Of a stretch of 7,090 nt of DNA, positions 1 to 6,200 are shown piece by piece (position 1 is the stretch's first letter; each line of letters opens with the position of its first letter). The notes below the pieces were generated by a model. The model saw only the letters and a program-made list of their open reading frames with translations. It did not search any database and was not told the DNA's origin. The position numbers were made by a program, and so were the translations under genes. Source of the stretch: Candidatus Zixiibacteriota bacterium (lineage in GTDB: Bacteria; Zixibacteria; MSB-5A5; SM1-73); the NCBI GenBank assembly GCA_020341875.1, contig CP070839.1, positions 2,427,090-2,434,179 of the forward strand. The letters run 5' to 3'.

Positions 1-435
1 ATCATCGGGGAGGTCAGAGGTTCCGAGATATATGACATGCTTCAGGCCATGAACACCGGCCATGATGGTTCACTGACCACAATTCATGCCAACAGCACCC
101 GGGACGTTCTCCTGAGACTGGAGACCTTGATGCTTCTGGCCGGGATAGACATACCGGAGAAAGCCATCAGGGAGCTGATCAGTTCCTCCATCGACCTGGT
201 GGTACAGATTGCCCGGTTTAGTGACGGTACCCGCAAAGTCTCCAGCGTCTCCGAGATCGTGGGAATGGAGCAGGAGACCATCACCATGCAGGAGATATTC
301 TTGTTCGAAAAGACCGGCATCGGTGAAAAGGGCCAGGTTCTGGGCAATTTCAGGCCCACCGGCATCCGCCCCAAGTTTATGGAGAGAATGATACGGTCGG
401 GCGTCCATCTGCCCACAGAGCTGTTCAGTCCTTAA
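1..435 (+). CDS. tadA: TadA/CpaF pilus assembly ATPase, C-terminal part (5' end cut by window)
   Basis: This is the last 144 residues of the secretion ATPase that powers Tad/Flp pilus assembly at the cytoplasmic face of the inner membrane. The frame is open from base 1, so the gene starts upstream of the window. The first ATG in frame (37) is internal and not the start. Visible signatures are the Walker-B-type segment IIGEVRGSE at residues 1-9 of the fragment, then [14 protein letters not shown] and TTIHAN (residues 12-31), the conserved histidine-containing box of the CpaF branch of type II/IV secretion ATPases. The P-loop (Walker A) and N-terminal domains must lie in the roughly 300 missing residues, judging from usual family length. 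It ends with TAA at 433-435, 14 bases before tadB, and a GAGGTGAG Shine-Dalgarno sequence for tadB follows directly. Assignment to the Tad rather than the GspE/PilB branch is supported by the following tadB and tadC. Confidence 0.95.
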   Translation: MIGEVRGSEIYDMLQAMNTGHDGSLTTIHANSTRDVLLRLETLMLLAGIDIPEKAIRELISSSIDLVVQIARFSDGTRKVSSVSEIVGMEQETITMQEIFLFEKTGIGEKGQVLGNFRPTGIRPKFMERMIRSGVHLPTELFSP

Positions 436-449
436 GAGGTGAGAATTCC

Positions 450-1421
450 ATGCTCCTACAGATAGCATTGGCGGTCTTTTCGGCAGCCTTCTTAGCTGCG
501 GTGGCAATCTATCTGCTCTTCAGCGAAAAGCTGGGAAAGCGGCATAGGGCCGTCAGAAAAAGGTTGGAGGGTCTGAGCGCCGAAACTCCTGTGGAGGGGG
601 AGGCATTCTATCCCATCCTGAGGGACGACAAGCTGAGCGGGATTCCGGCAATGAATCGGATCCTCTCCAGGTTCAGATTCTCTCAAAACCTTCAGCGACT
701 CATAGATCAGGCCGGCCTCCCCATGAAAGCGGGAGTCCTAATCCTGGGAATGTTGTCTTTAGGGGGATTGATATTCCTCCTGGTACTGAGCCTCTTGGAC
801 AGCATCCTTTTGGCTCTGGCAGCCGGATTGGCGGCAACCAGCCTCCCCTACATCTACGTCCGGAGACGAAAGACGACGAGACAGCGAGACTTTGAGTCCC
901 TGTTGCCCGAGGCAATTGACTTGATAACCAACGCCCTCAAGTCGGGGTTTTCCTTGGAATCCTCGTTAAGCATGGTGTCCAAGGAGATACCCGACCCGGT
1001 GGGAATAGAATTCGCCATCGCCTTTGAGGAGCAGAATCTGGGCGTTGGCCTGACGGACGCCTTGTCCAACATGGAAAAGCGAGTGGAGAGCGAGGATCTG
1101 GGACTTTTCACCACCGCGCTGACCATCCAGAAGAAGACCGGCGGCAACTTGGTCGAGATACTGGAGAAGATAGGCAGCACCATCCGGGAGAGGTTCCAAC
1201 TGAAGCGGCAGGTAAGGGTCTACACTGCCCAGGGCAGACTTTCCGGCTTCGTTCTGGTTCTGCTGCCCATAGTCACGGCAATTGTGCTGCTGGCAATCAA
1301 TCCGGAATATCTGAAGATCTTGCTGGTGGAAAGGGCCGGCAATTTCCTGTTGGGTGGGGCCATCATAATGCAGATCCTGGGGGTTTGGGTGATAAGGCGA
1401 ATTGTCGATATTCGCGTGTAG
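450..1421 (+). CDS. tadB: TadB, inner-membrane platform protein of the Tad pilus
   Basis: This 323-residue polytopic membrane protein contains a type II secretion F (T2SSF/GspF) domain. With TadC it forms the inner-membrane platform on which TadA acts. Hydrophobic segments are seen at about residues 3-24, 94-113, 114-136, 264-284 and 297-316. The cytoplasmic T2SSF helical bundle spans about 147-275, with LLPEAIDLITNALKSGFSLE at 151-170, LGVGLTDAL at 197-205 and KKTGGNLVEILEKI at 228-241, all typical of TadB. The length agrees with the family. The ATG at 450 has a good Shine-Dalgarno sequence (GAGGTGAG, about 437-444). The gene sits 14 bases after tadA and 9 bases before tadC, so translation is probably coupled. 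The separation of TadB from TadC rests on order and on the N-terminal half matching the TadB pattern; the two are paralogous. Confidence 0.93.
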   Translation: MLLQIALAVFSAAFLAAVAIYLLFSEKLGKRHRAVRKRLEGLSAETPVEGEAFYPILRDDKLSGIPAMNRILSRFRFSQNLQRLIDQAGLPMKAGVLILGMLSLGGLIFLLVLSLLDSILLALAAGLAATSLPYIYVRRRKTTRQRDFESLLPEAIDLITNALKSGFSLESSLSMVSKEIPDPVGIEFAIAFEEQNLGVGLTDALSNMEKRVESEDLGLFTTALTIQKKTGGNLVEILEKIGSTIRERFQLKRQVRVYTAQGRLSGFVLVLLPIVTAIVLLAINPEYLKILLVERAGNFLLGGAIIMQILGVWVIRRIVDIRV

Positions 1422-1430
1422 AGCGATCTC

Positions 1431-2339
1431 ATGACCGTATACCTGATCATAGGCTCTGTCTTTTTGGGGGTCTTCCTCTTTTCCTTTGGGATTTTGTATC
1501 TTCTTGCCCAGGCCAAGGATCCGGTCAGACTTCGTCTGCGGGAACTTGAGGAGCAGGGGGGGGAGGAAGAGGAGGAGGGGAAGAAAGCCCTTTCTCTCAA
1601 GGGCGCCGCGGATCTGGTAGGATTGAGCGCGGGCGAAGCCAGAGGCACCAGGATCTGGCTGGCACAGGCAGGATACCGGGGACATCAGAGCGTCTTTAAC
1701 TACCAGGGGTTGAGGCTCTTCGGGGCGATCTCTCTGGGAGTGGCCAGCCTCTTTGTGTGCCTGTTTCTTCATGTCGATCCGGCGCTGATTCCCTTTGCCG
1801 TGTTCGCCGGGCTGCTGGTCGGTTCGTTCGCTCCCAGGTTCTGGGTATCTTACAAGATCAGCCGAAGAAGGGACGAGATCAGGCGGTCCGTTCCCAGCGT
1901 GCTTGACCTGATGGTGGTCTGCGTGGAGGCCGGGTTGAGCCTGAATGCGGCAGTTCAGAGGATCACCGAGGAGACAAGGGATACCTACCGCGCCTTAAGC
2001 GAGGAACTCCACCTGGTGAACCAGGAGATCTTAATTGGCAAAACCAGAGCAGAGGCTTTCCGCAACTTAGCCCGGAGAACCGGCGTGGACGAGCTCAGAT
2101 CCTTAGCCGTAATGCTGATTCAGGCGGACAAACTAGGGACCAGCATTGCCAGTTCTTTGAGAGTCCTGGCCGATTCGCTGAGAGTCAAGCGCCGGCAGCG
2201 GGCCGAGGAGGCAGCCCACAAGACACAGGTTAAGCTGGTTTTTCCTTTAGTACTATTGATTTTTCCGGAGCTCATGGTGATACTAGTGGGGCCAGCAATG
2301 ATAACCCTTTATCAAGCCCTGTCCGATATGGCAAAATAG
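1431..2339 (+). CDS. tadC: TadC, inner-membrane platform protein of the Tad pilus
   Basis: This is the second T2SSF-domain platform protein (302 residues), a paralogue of TadB expected to pair with it in the inner membrane. Membrane segments lie at about residues 4-25, 94-113, 116-137 and 265-291. The T2SSF core at about 150-275 carries the TadC-like VPSVLDLMVVCVEAGLSLNA (154-173) and QADKLGTSIASSLRVLADSL (231-250). The C-terminal hydrophobic segment FPLVLLIFPELMVILVGPA (271-289) is also characteristic. The ATG at 1431 has only a weak Shine-Dalgarno sequence (GAGCGAT) and lies 9 bases after the tadB stop, which suggests translational coupling. Oddity: residues 42-49 (QGGEEEEE) form an acidic linker encoded partly by a run of eight G (1556-1563), a possible slippage tract. 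The next gene begins 25 bases downstream. Confidence 0.93.
   Translation: MTVYLIIGSVFLGVFLFSFGILYLLAQAKDPVRLRLRELEEQGGEEEEEGKKALSLKGAADLVGLSAGEARGTRIWLAQAGYRGHQSVFNYQGLRLFGAISLGVASLFVCLFLHVDPALIPFAVFAGLLVGSFAPRFWVSYKISRRRDEIRRSVPSVLDLMVVCVEAGLSLNAAVQRITEETRDTYRALSEELHLVNQEILIGKTRAEAFRNLARRTGVDELRSLAVMLIQADKLGTSIASSLRVLADSLRVKRRQRAEEAAHKTQVKLVFPLVLLIFPELMVILVGPAMITLYQALSDMAK
1556..1563 (+). repeat. Eight-G homopolymer inside tadC
   Basis: There are eight consecutive G in codons 42-45 of tadC. By hand translation, loss of one G brings a TAG at 1618-1620 into frame, and gain of one G brings a TAA at 1697-1699 into frame. Either slip would truncate TadC before its T2SSF domain. The tract is seen directly; phase variation is an inference. 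Confidence 0.9.
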
Positions 2340-2347
2340 AGCAAGAG

Positions 2348-2357
2348 AAGGAGGTGA
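2348..2357 (+). promoter_or_regulatory. Strong Shine-Dalgarno site (AAGGAGGTGA)
   Basis: AAGGAGGTGA is an almost complete match to the anti-Shine-Dalgarno tail of 16S rRNA. It ends 7 bases before the GTG at 2365. It is stronger than the sites in front of tadB and tadC and decides in favour of the short GTG-start gene that follows. Confidence 0.85.
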
Positions 2358-2364
2358 GCTAAAG

Positions 2365-2469
2365 GTGACAACCTGGATAATACTTATAGTACTGGCTGTG
2401 ATTTTCGGCGCACTCTATTTTCTCAAGAGAAGTGCCCGGTTAAAGAAGCAGGCCAAGAGGGATTTGTGA
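2365..2469 (+). CDS. 34-residue single-pass membrane peptide in the tad operon
   Basis: This is a short gene with a GTG start at 2365 and TGA stop at 2467-2469. The product begins MTTWIILIVLAVIFGALYFL and ends KRSARLKKQAKRDL. Residues 4-20 are one uninterrupted hydrophobic segment. Residues 21-34 are strongly basic (eight Lys/Arg), so by the positive-inside rule the C-terminus should be cytoplasmic. The near-perfect Shine-Dalgarno at 2348-2357 with 7-base spacing, the 25-base distance to tadC and the absence of a terminator in between make it a real, co-transcribed gene. I do not recognise the family. It is too short to be a typical Flp pilin, has no prepilin cleavage motif (G followed by acidic/hydrophobic), and is not TadD. 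An accessory or stabilising peptide of the TadB-TadC platform is the simplest idea, but this is inference. Confidence 0.72.
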   Translation: MTTWIILIVLAVIFGALYFLKRSARLKKQAKRDL

Positions 2470-2479
2470 AGCTTTCTAT

Positions 2480-2536
2480 TGCAGGGAAGCAAACCATCTT
2501 TTGATACCGAGAGCGAGGCAACCGTCACTCCCTGCA
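2480..2536 (+). repeat. 8-bp perfect inverted repeat with a 41-base interior
   Basis: TGCAGGGA (2480-2487) is the exact reverse complement of TCCCTGCA (2529-2536). One more G:U pair is possible outside (2479/2537). The interior carries GCAAACC, a small ATC-TTTT-GAT hairpin and GAGGCAACC. The layout is like a closing stem of an aptamer-like RNA, but no known class is recognised. Confidence 0.6.
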
Positions 2537-2586
2537 GCGCACGATGATACTGATCAAGCAGAATCCCCTCGAATGCTGGTTTCAAC

Positions 2587-2619
2587 CGAAGTCCCCCCGA
2601 ACACTCCGGGAGGACTTCG
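2587..2619 (+). repeat. 13-position stem-loop with one mismatch
   Basis: Bases 2587-2599 pair with 2607-2619 (12 pairs and one C:A mismatch at 2595/2611) around the 7-base loop AACACTC. It is not followed by a T run, so it is unlikely to be an intrinsic terminator. It is strong enough to form in RNA. Confidence 0.7.
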
Positions 2620-2636
2620 TCTTCAGGAATCTCGCA

Positions 2637-2653
2637 GCCTCTGGTGCAGAGGC
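2637..2653 (+). repeat. 7-bp hairpin with GTG loop
   Basis: GCCTCTG (2637-2643) and CAGAGGC (2647-2653) are perfectly complementary with the 3-base loop GTG. It lies 17 bases after the preceding stem-loop, as part of the same cluster. Confidence 0.6.
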
Positions 2654-2664
2654 ATCGGAGGAAA

Positions 2665-2708
2665 TTGCGGTGAGCTGAAAGAGGGCCGCAAAGTCTTTTG
2701 TACGCAAT
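2665..2708 (+). repeat. Competing inverted repeats (mutually exclusive pairing)
   Basis: TTGCGG (2665-2670) can pair with CCGCAA (2686-2691), a hairpin followed by a short TCTTTT. Alternatively ATTGCG (2664-2669) can pair with CGCAAT (2703-2708). The two pairings use the same left arm, a layout seen in RNA switches, although 6-bp matches can occur by chance. Confidence 0.35.
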
Positions 2709-2823
2709 CCCCTGCCTAAAAAGTGCATCCTTCCAGACAAGTTAGCTCCTTACGCCGGTTGATTCCATCTCGATCATAATCTGTTTTCAGCTAACAACCT
2801 TCTGTACGGGGCTCACTTCGCAC

Positions 2824-2852
2824 GCTCCGCGCCTCGCGGGGCAGCTTTTATT
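2824..2852 (+). terminator. Probable intrinsic terminator of the tad operon
   Basis: GCTCCGCG (2824-2831) pairs with CGCGGGGC (2835-2842) around the loop CCT: eight pairs with one G:U. It is followed by AGC TTTTATT. The GC-rich stem with a short U-rich tail fits rho-independent termination of the tad transcript. The tail is only moderately U-rich and starts three bases after the stem, and the distance from the last gene (about 355 bases) is long. Confidence 0.6.
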
Positions 2853-2899
2853 ACTAACACTTCCATATTCTAAGTAGATCAGAAGTCTCCCTATGATTG

Positions 2900-2915
2900 G
2901 GGCATGATATTTGCA
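2900..2915 (+). promoter_or_regulatory. Sigma-54-like promoter (GGGCAT-N5-TTGCA)
   Basis: GGGCAT GATAT TTGCA fits the RpoN consensus TGGCAC-N5-TTGCW. GGCA and TTGCA are intact, and the invariant GG (2901-2902) and GC (2913-2914) are exactly 10 bases apart. Transcription would start near 2926, about 300 bases upstream of the large surface protein gene. The site is isolated and chance occurrence is possible; no enhancer-binding site was identified. Confidence 0.38.
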
Positions 2916-2927
2916 TTGTAAGCAAAT
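2909..2927 (+). repeat. 6-bp inverted repeat, operator-like
   Basis: ATTTGC (2909-2914) and GCAAAT (2922-2927) flank ATTGTAA. The repeat overlaps the -12 element and expected start point of the sigma-54-like promoter, a position suited to a repressor or activator. It is AT-rich and symmetrical like many operators. The binding protein is unknown. Confidence 0.35.
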
Positions 2928-3023
2928 CGAATGAACTGTCCAAAGTTCGGGATTCGCAAAACGATGCGTTACTGTTCAGAATGTTCACAGTCGACCCCCG
3001 GAATCACAACTCTAAGAAAGTTC

Positions 3024-3051
3024 TTGACAGCCGAGGAGAGGTTGTTATCTT
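3024..3051 (+). promoter_or_regulatory. Sigma-70-like promoter upstream of the surface protein gene
   Basis: A perfect -35 hexamer TTGACA (3024-3029) and a 16-base spacer lead to TATCTT (3046-3051), a 4/6 match to the -10 consensus. Initiation would fall near 3058 and leave a leader of about 175 bases before the ATG at 3234. It is the best sigma-70 candidate I found in this gap. Confidence 0.42.
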
Positions 3052-3057
3052 TTAGAA

Positions 3058-3233
3058 GCGGTGACCATATAAAGAGTTGTGATGAGAGGTGCAGTTCTCT
3101 GAGGCAAAGTGTGGCCCCTATTGGGCGGGCCACCGAATGCGCGAGGACGGTAAATGAGACAGATAATCTCCGAGAGGGCCTTTTCCGGCCTTTCCTTGGA
3201 TTCTTTGAACCTTTTAACAGGAGGGTGTAAGCA
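3058..3233 (+). other. Hairpin-rich 5' leader of the surface protein gene
   Basis: This is the presumed untranslated leader if the promoter at 3024-3051 is used. It holds a small AGAG/CTCT stem (3085-3100), a 7-bp perfect hairpin GTGGCCC/GGGCCAC (3111-3117/3127-3133) and a shorter stem around GGCC (3174-3180/3187-3193) followed by a pyrimidine-rich tract. GGCCC at 3113-3117 could instead pair with GGGCC at 3176-3180, so two folds compete. The end carries AGGAGGG (3219-3225), the ribosome binding site. A frame open at 2931-3230 crosses this region but lacks a ribosome site and any recognisable domain. No known riboswitch is recognised. Confidence 0.35.
3219..3225 (+). promoter_or_regulatory. 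Ribosome binding site AGGAGGG
   Basis: This strong Shine-Dalgarno sequence lies 8 bases before the ATG at 3234. It fixes that start, which also places a complete signal peptide at the N-terminus. Confidence 0.85.
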
Positions 3234-6200
3234 ATGCCAAGAGCTAAGGACAAACTCATCCTGAAGGCAGCAGTGCTCAGCCTGGTGCTGGTCTTCTCAC
3301 TCGGCCTTGCCACCAGCGCTCAGGCCATGAAGATCACCTCGCTTGGTTACAAACCTGAGCAAACCGGCGGCGGGGGATGGACGGGTGGCAACCTGGGGAA
3401 GACTTGGGCTGAAGGTGAGTGGGTCCCCTATCAGTTGGTCCTAGAAGATGTGGGACCGGGCCTTGCCGAGTTGGATTCGATCGTTATGTCGTTTGACTTC
3501 AACAATTCCGGGCACCGTTTCATCGATCTGGTACGAGGCATTCAGGTCGGTACTACCCGTCTCGGCCCTGCGGAAGCCTGGCCCAAACCGGACGGCAGCG
3601 CGTTTCCGGTCGGCACCAGGGCGGAGATAGAGATTGCGCAGAACCATCCGCTGGAGAATGTGTGGAGTGGCTTTGCCCACCTGAATCTCCCCAACGAGCA
3701 GGTCAATCGCACCATGAGCGGAGCCCTGGACGTGCCTCCCGGGGAGGGAGTACACATATTTAAGGTCTACAAATCTGACCTGCTGGCAGCCGGGATCGAC
3801 ATCAATGAAGATACCGTGGTGGTTTACTACCAATTGCACGAGTCCAGGACCTTCATCTGGCAGAATCGACTGCAGACAACCTATGATGCTCCGCCTACCG
3901 ACGGCTGGGGCGGATATCTCTATGGAACCGACGCCTGGGATACTGTTTCTGTCTTGGGATCCGGATATGTTCCCGGTGCTTCCGGCCACGTCCATTTGGA
4001 GGCCCCGGGCACAGGCCAGACAATCCCGATTCCGATTCCCGAGGAGGAACCGGGAACGGCAAGTGGTCTGAAGTGGAGAGACGACAACGGGAACGGAGTG
4101 CAGGACGGAGGCGAGCCTCTCCTCTCCGGCTGGCAAATACACGTATCCGGCACGGTTGACGGAGCACACCTTTCCGCCAGCACCCTCACGGACGGATCCG
4201 GTGAGTACCTGTTTCTGGGTCTCACGGCCGGAACATGGACCATAAAGGAGGACCAGCAGCGAGACGATCCGGCCGAGACCGGATACGCGCAAACTTATCC
4301 CACTGCGGGGATGCAGGTGGGGCAAGGCACAGCCGTCGCAGTCGGACCTCCGCCGCCGGATGCCGCGCCGGTGGGATGGGAAGTCGCGCTCACGCTGGAT
4401 ATCCGTGACCAAGCCGATATGAACTTCGGCAATCAGGCGTGCAACCTGTTGTGCGATGTGATCTTTGATTATGACTCGGTGTGTGCCGGTTTCGATGCCA
4501 GCTTCACCGCCGTTGCCCTCGACGGCACGCCGCCCTATACCTATGAGTGGTCGGGACCTGCGGGATTCACCGCCACCACTGCGACGATCGACATAGCCGA
4601 TGCCCAGCCTGCTAATGCAGGGAACTATCAGGTGATAATGACTGATGCTTTCGGCTGCGTTGACACCTGTAATCAGGACCTGACGGTCCACCCCAAGCCG
4701 AATTGCCAGGTGACTCCCGATGGTGACGCGGTCTGTGCCGGTTCCGATGCCAGCTTCACCGCCAATGTAACCGAAGGCACGCCCCCTTTCACCTATGACT
4801 GGACTGGACCCGGCGGATTCTCTGGCACCGCTGCGACGATCGACATCACCGATGCCCAGTCGGCCGACGCAGGCACCTATGAGGTGATAGTGACCGATTT
4901 TTACGATTGCGCTGACACCGCTTCTGTGGAGCTGACGGTCTACACCGTGGTTCTGACTCCTCCCGCAGATGATTTAGTTCATGCCGCCGATAAATTCGTC
5001 AGCACCGACTTCTTCGTTTCCGCTGGCAACGGCTTCACCGTGACCGTCTGCGGGATAACGCCCTCTCCCACCCACCAACCCAGCGTGGTGGGTGACCACG
5101 TGGAGTGGCAGACCGAGTGCGCCGATGACGGAAAGACCTTCACCATTTGCCTGGAGGCTGTCGACGATTTTGAATGCAAAGATACCGCCTATTTCGATGT
5201 CACGGTCTACAACGGCCCCCCTCAGCTGACCTGCCCCGACGACGGGCACGTCCGCATGCTTGAGACTTTCGTCAGCACCGACTACTCGGTCAGTGATCCG
5301 GACGGAGATCCCACACAGGTTGCGTTCCTTGATATCACCCCTCCAGCCACGAATGATCCAACGCTGGTCGGCAATCACGTGGAGTGGGTGACCACTCTGG
5401 CCGAGCCGCTGGGAGATCACATTATCCGCTTGGTGGCGACAGATCACTGTGGGCTGGCGGACACCTGTGAATTCACGGTAACCGTCGATCTGCCAACCGG
5501 AGATCTGTCCTGTCCGGAGGATGACAGCGCTCACCCACCTGAAGTTTTCGTCAGCACCGACTTCACCCTAACCGGTCCGGGAGCTGATCCATCCTTAGTG
5601 AGCATAGTCGGAGTAGACCCTCCCCCCACCAACGTGCCGTTCATAGTGGCCTCTCACGTGGAATGGCAGACCGCCTGTCCTGACACCGGCAAGGTGTTCA
5701 GCATTTGCCTGAAGGGACCGGTTCCTCTCGGTGAGGACACTTGTTGCTTTGAGGTAACGGTCTACAACCGGCCTCCCCAGTTGTTCTGTCCGGAGGACGC
5801 TCAAGTCTACGTTGCCGATCTCTTCGTCAGCACGGATTACAGGACATTCGACCCGGATGGAGATGAGGTTGTGGTTTCCATCCTGGATATCGACCCATGT
5901 CCCTGCACCAATCCGTACATAGTGGGCAACCACCTGGAATGGCAGACCACCTGCTGCGACACCGGTAGTTTCTATATCCGCCTGGTGGGAGTCGACCCGT
6001 GCGGGCTGGCAGACACCTGTGGCTTCTGGGTAACCATTTCTGACGAACCTTCCCCTGATTTCTACTTCCTGGTCGCCCCGGTTACTCAATATGTATCTGC
6101 GGGGAAGACTGCCCAGTACGTCGTTGAGATGCACTCCACGTTTGGATTCGACAGCCCCTGCTCACTTTATGTCTCCGGATTACCGAATCCGCCCAACAGC

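Larger units (their letters stand above)
2470..2823 (+). other. Non-coding stretch with clustered inverted repeats, possible structured RNA
   Basis: There are 354 bases between the small membrane peptide and the terminator with no convincing gene. The frame open at 2501-2719 has no ribosome binding site and a proline/arginine-rich product without recognisable features. The first 225 bases contain four inverted repeats in series: 2480-2487/2529-2536, 2587-2599/2607-2619, 2637-2643/2647-2653 and 2665-2670/2686-2691. A fifth, longer-range pair GTTAGCT/AGCTAAC lies at 2741-2747/2789-2795. This could be a 3' untranslated region of the tad transcript, a processed small RNA, or a cis-regulatory element. 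I compared it by eye with c-di-GMP, cobalamin, TPP, FMN, glycine and fluoride riboswitch signatures and found no convincing match. Confidence 0.4.

Noticed and set aside
966..1772. 268-codon minus-strand open frame across tadB and tadC
   Set aside because: It is antisense to two well-supported tad genes and its product has low-complexity Gln/Pro/Leu-rich composition with no motif.
2655..2700. Possible c-di-GMP-I riboswitch, because of GAAAGAGGGCCGCAAAG and nearby GCAGAGGCATCGG
   Set aside because: The essential GGCAAACC and GGGACGCAAAGCC blocks and the downstream GCCGGGTT block are not present; the similarity is limited to a few bases.
2501..2719. 72-codon open frame on the + strand after the tad operon
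   Set aside because: No ribosome binding site, composition unlike the neighbouring genes, no membrane segment or motif, and it runs through strong inverted repeats.
3101..3180. GAGGCAAAG followed by a hairpin as a second riboswitch candidate
   Set aside because: Only the GGCAAA core resembles the c-di-GMP class; the partner blocks are missing, so I report only an unassigned foldable leader.
2931..3230. 99-codon open frame on the + strand ending 3 bases before the surface protein gene
   Set aside because: No Shine-Dalgarno sequence, no recognisable domain, and it overlaps the TTGACA promoter and leader hairpins. The few cysteines do not form a clear metal-binding pattern.
3441..4691. 416-codon minus-strand open frame
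   Set aside because: It lies antisense to the surface protein, whose signal peptide, domains and terminator are clear; the minus-strand product has no domain and reads like a GC-rich shadow.
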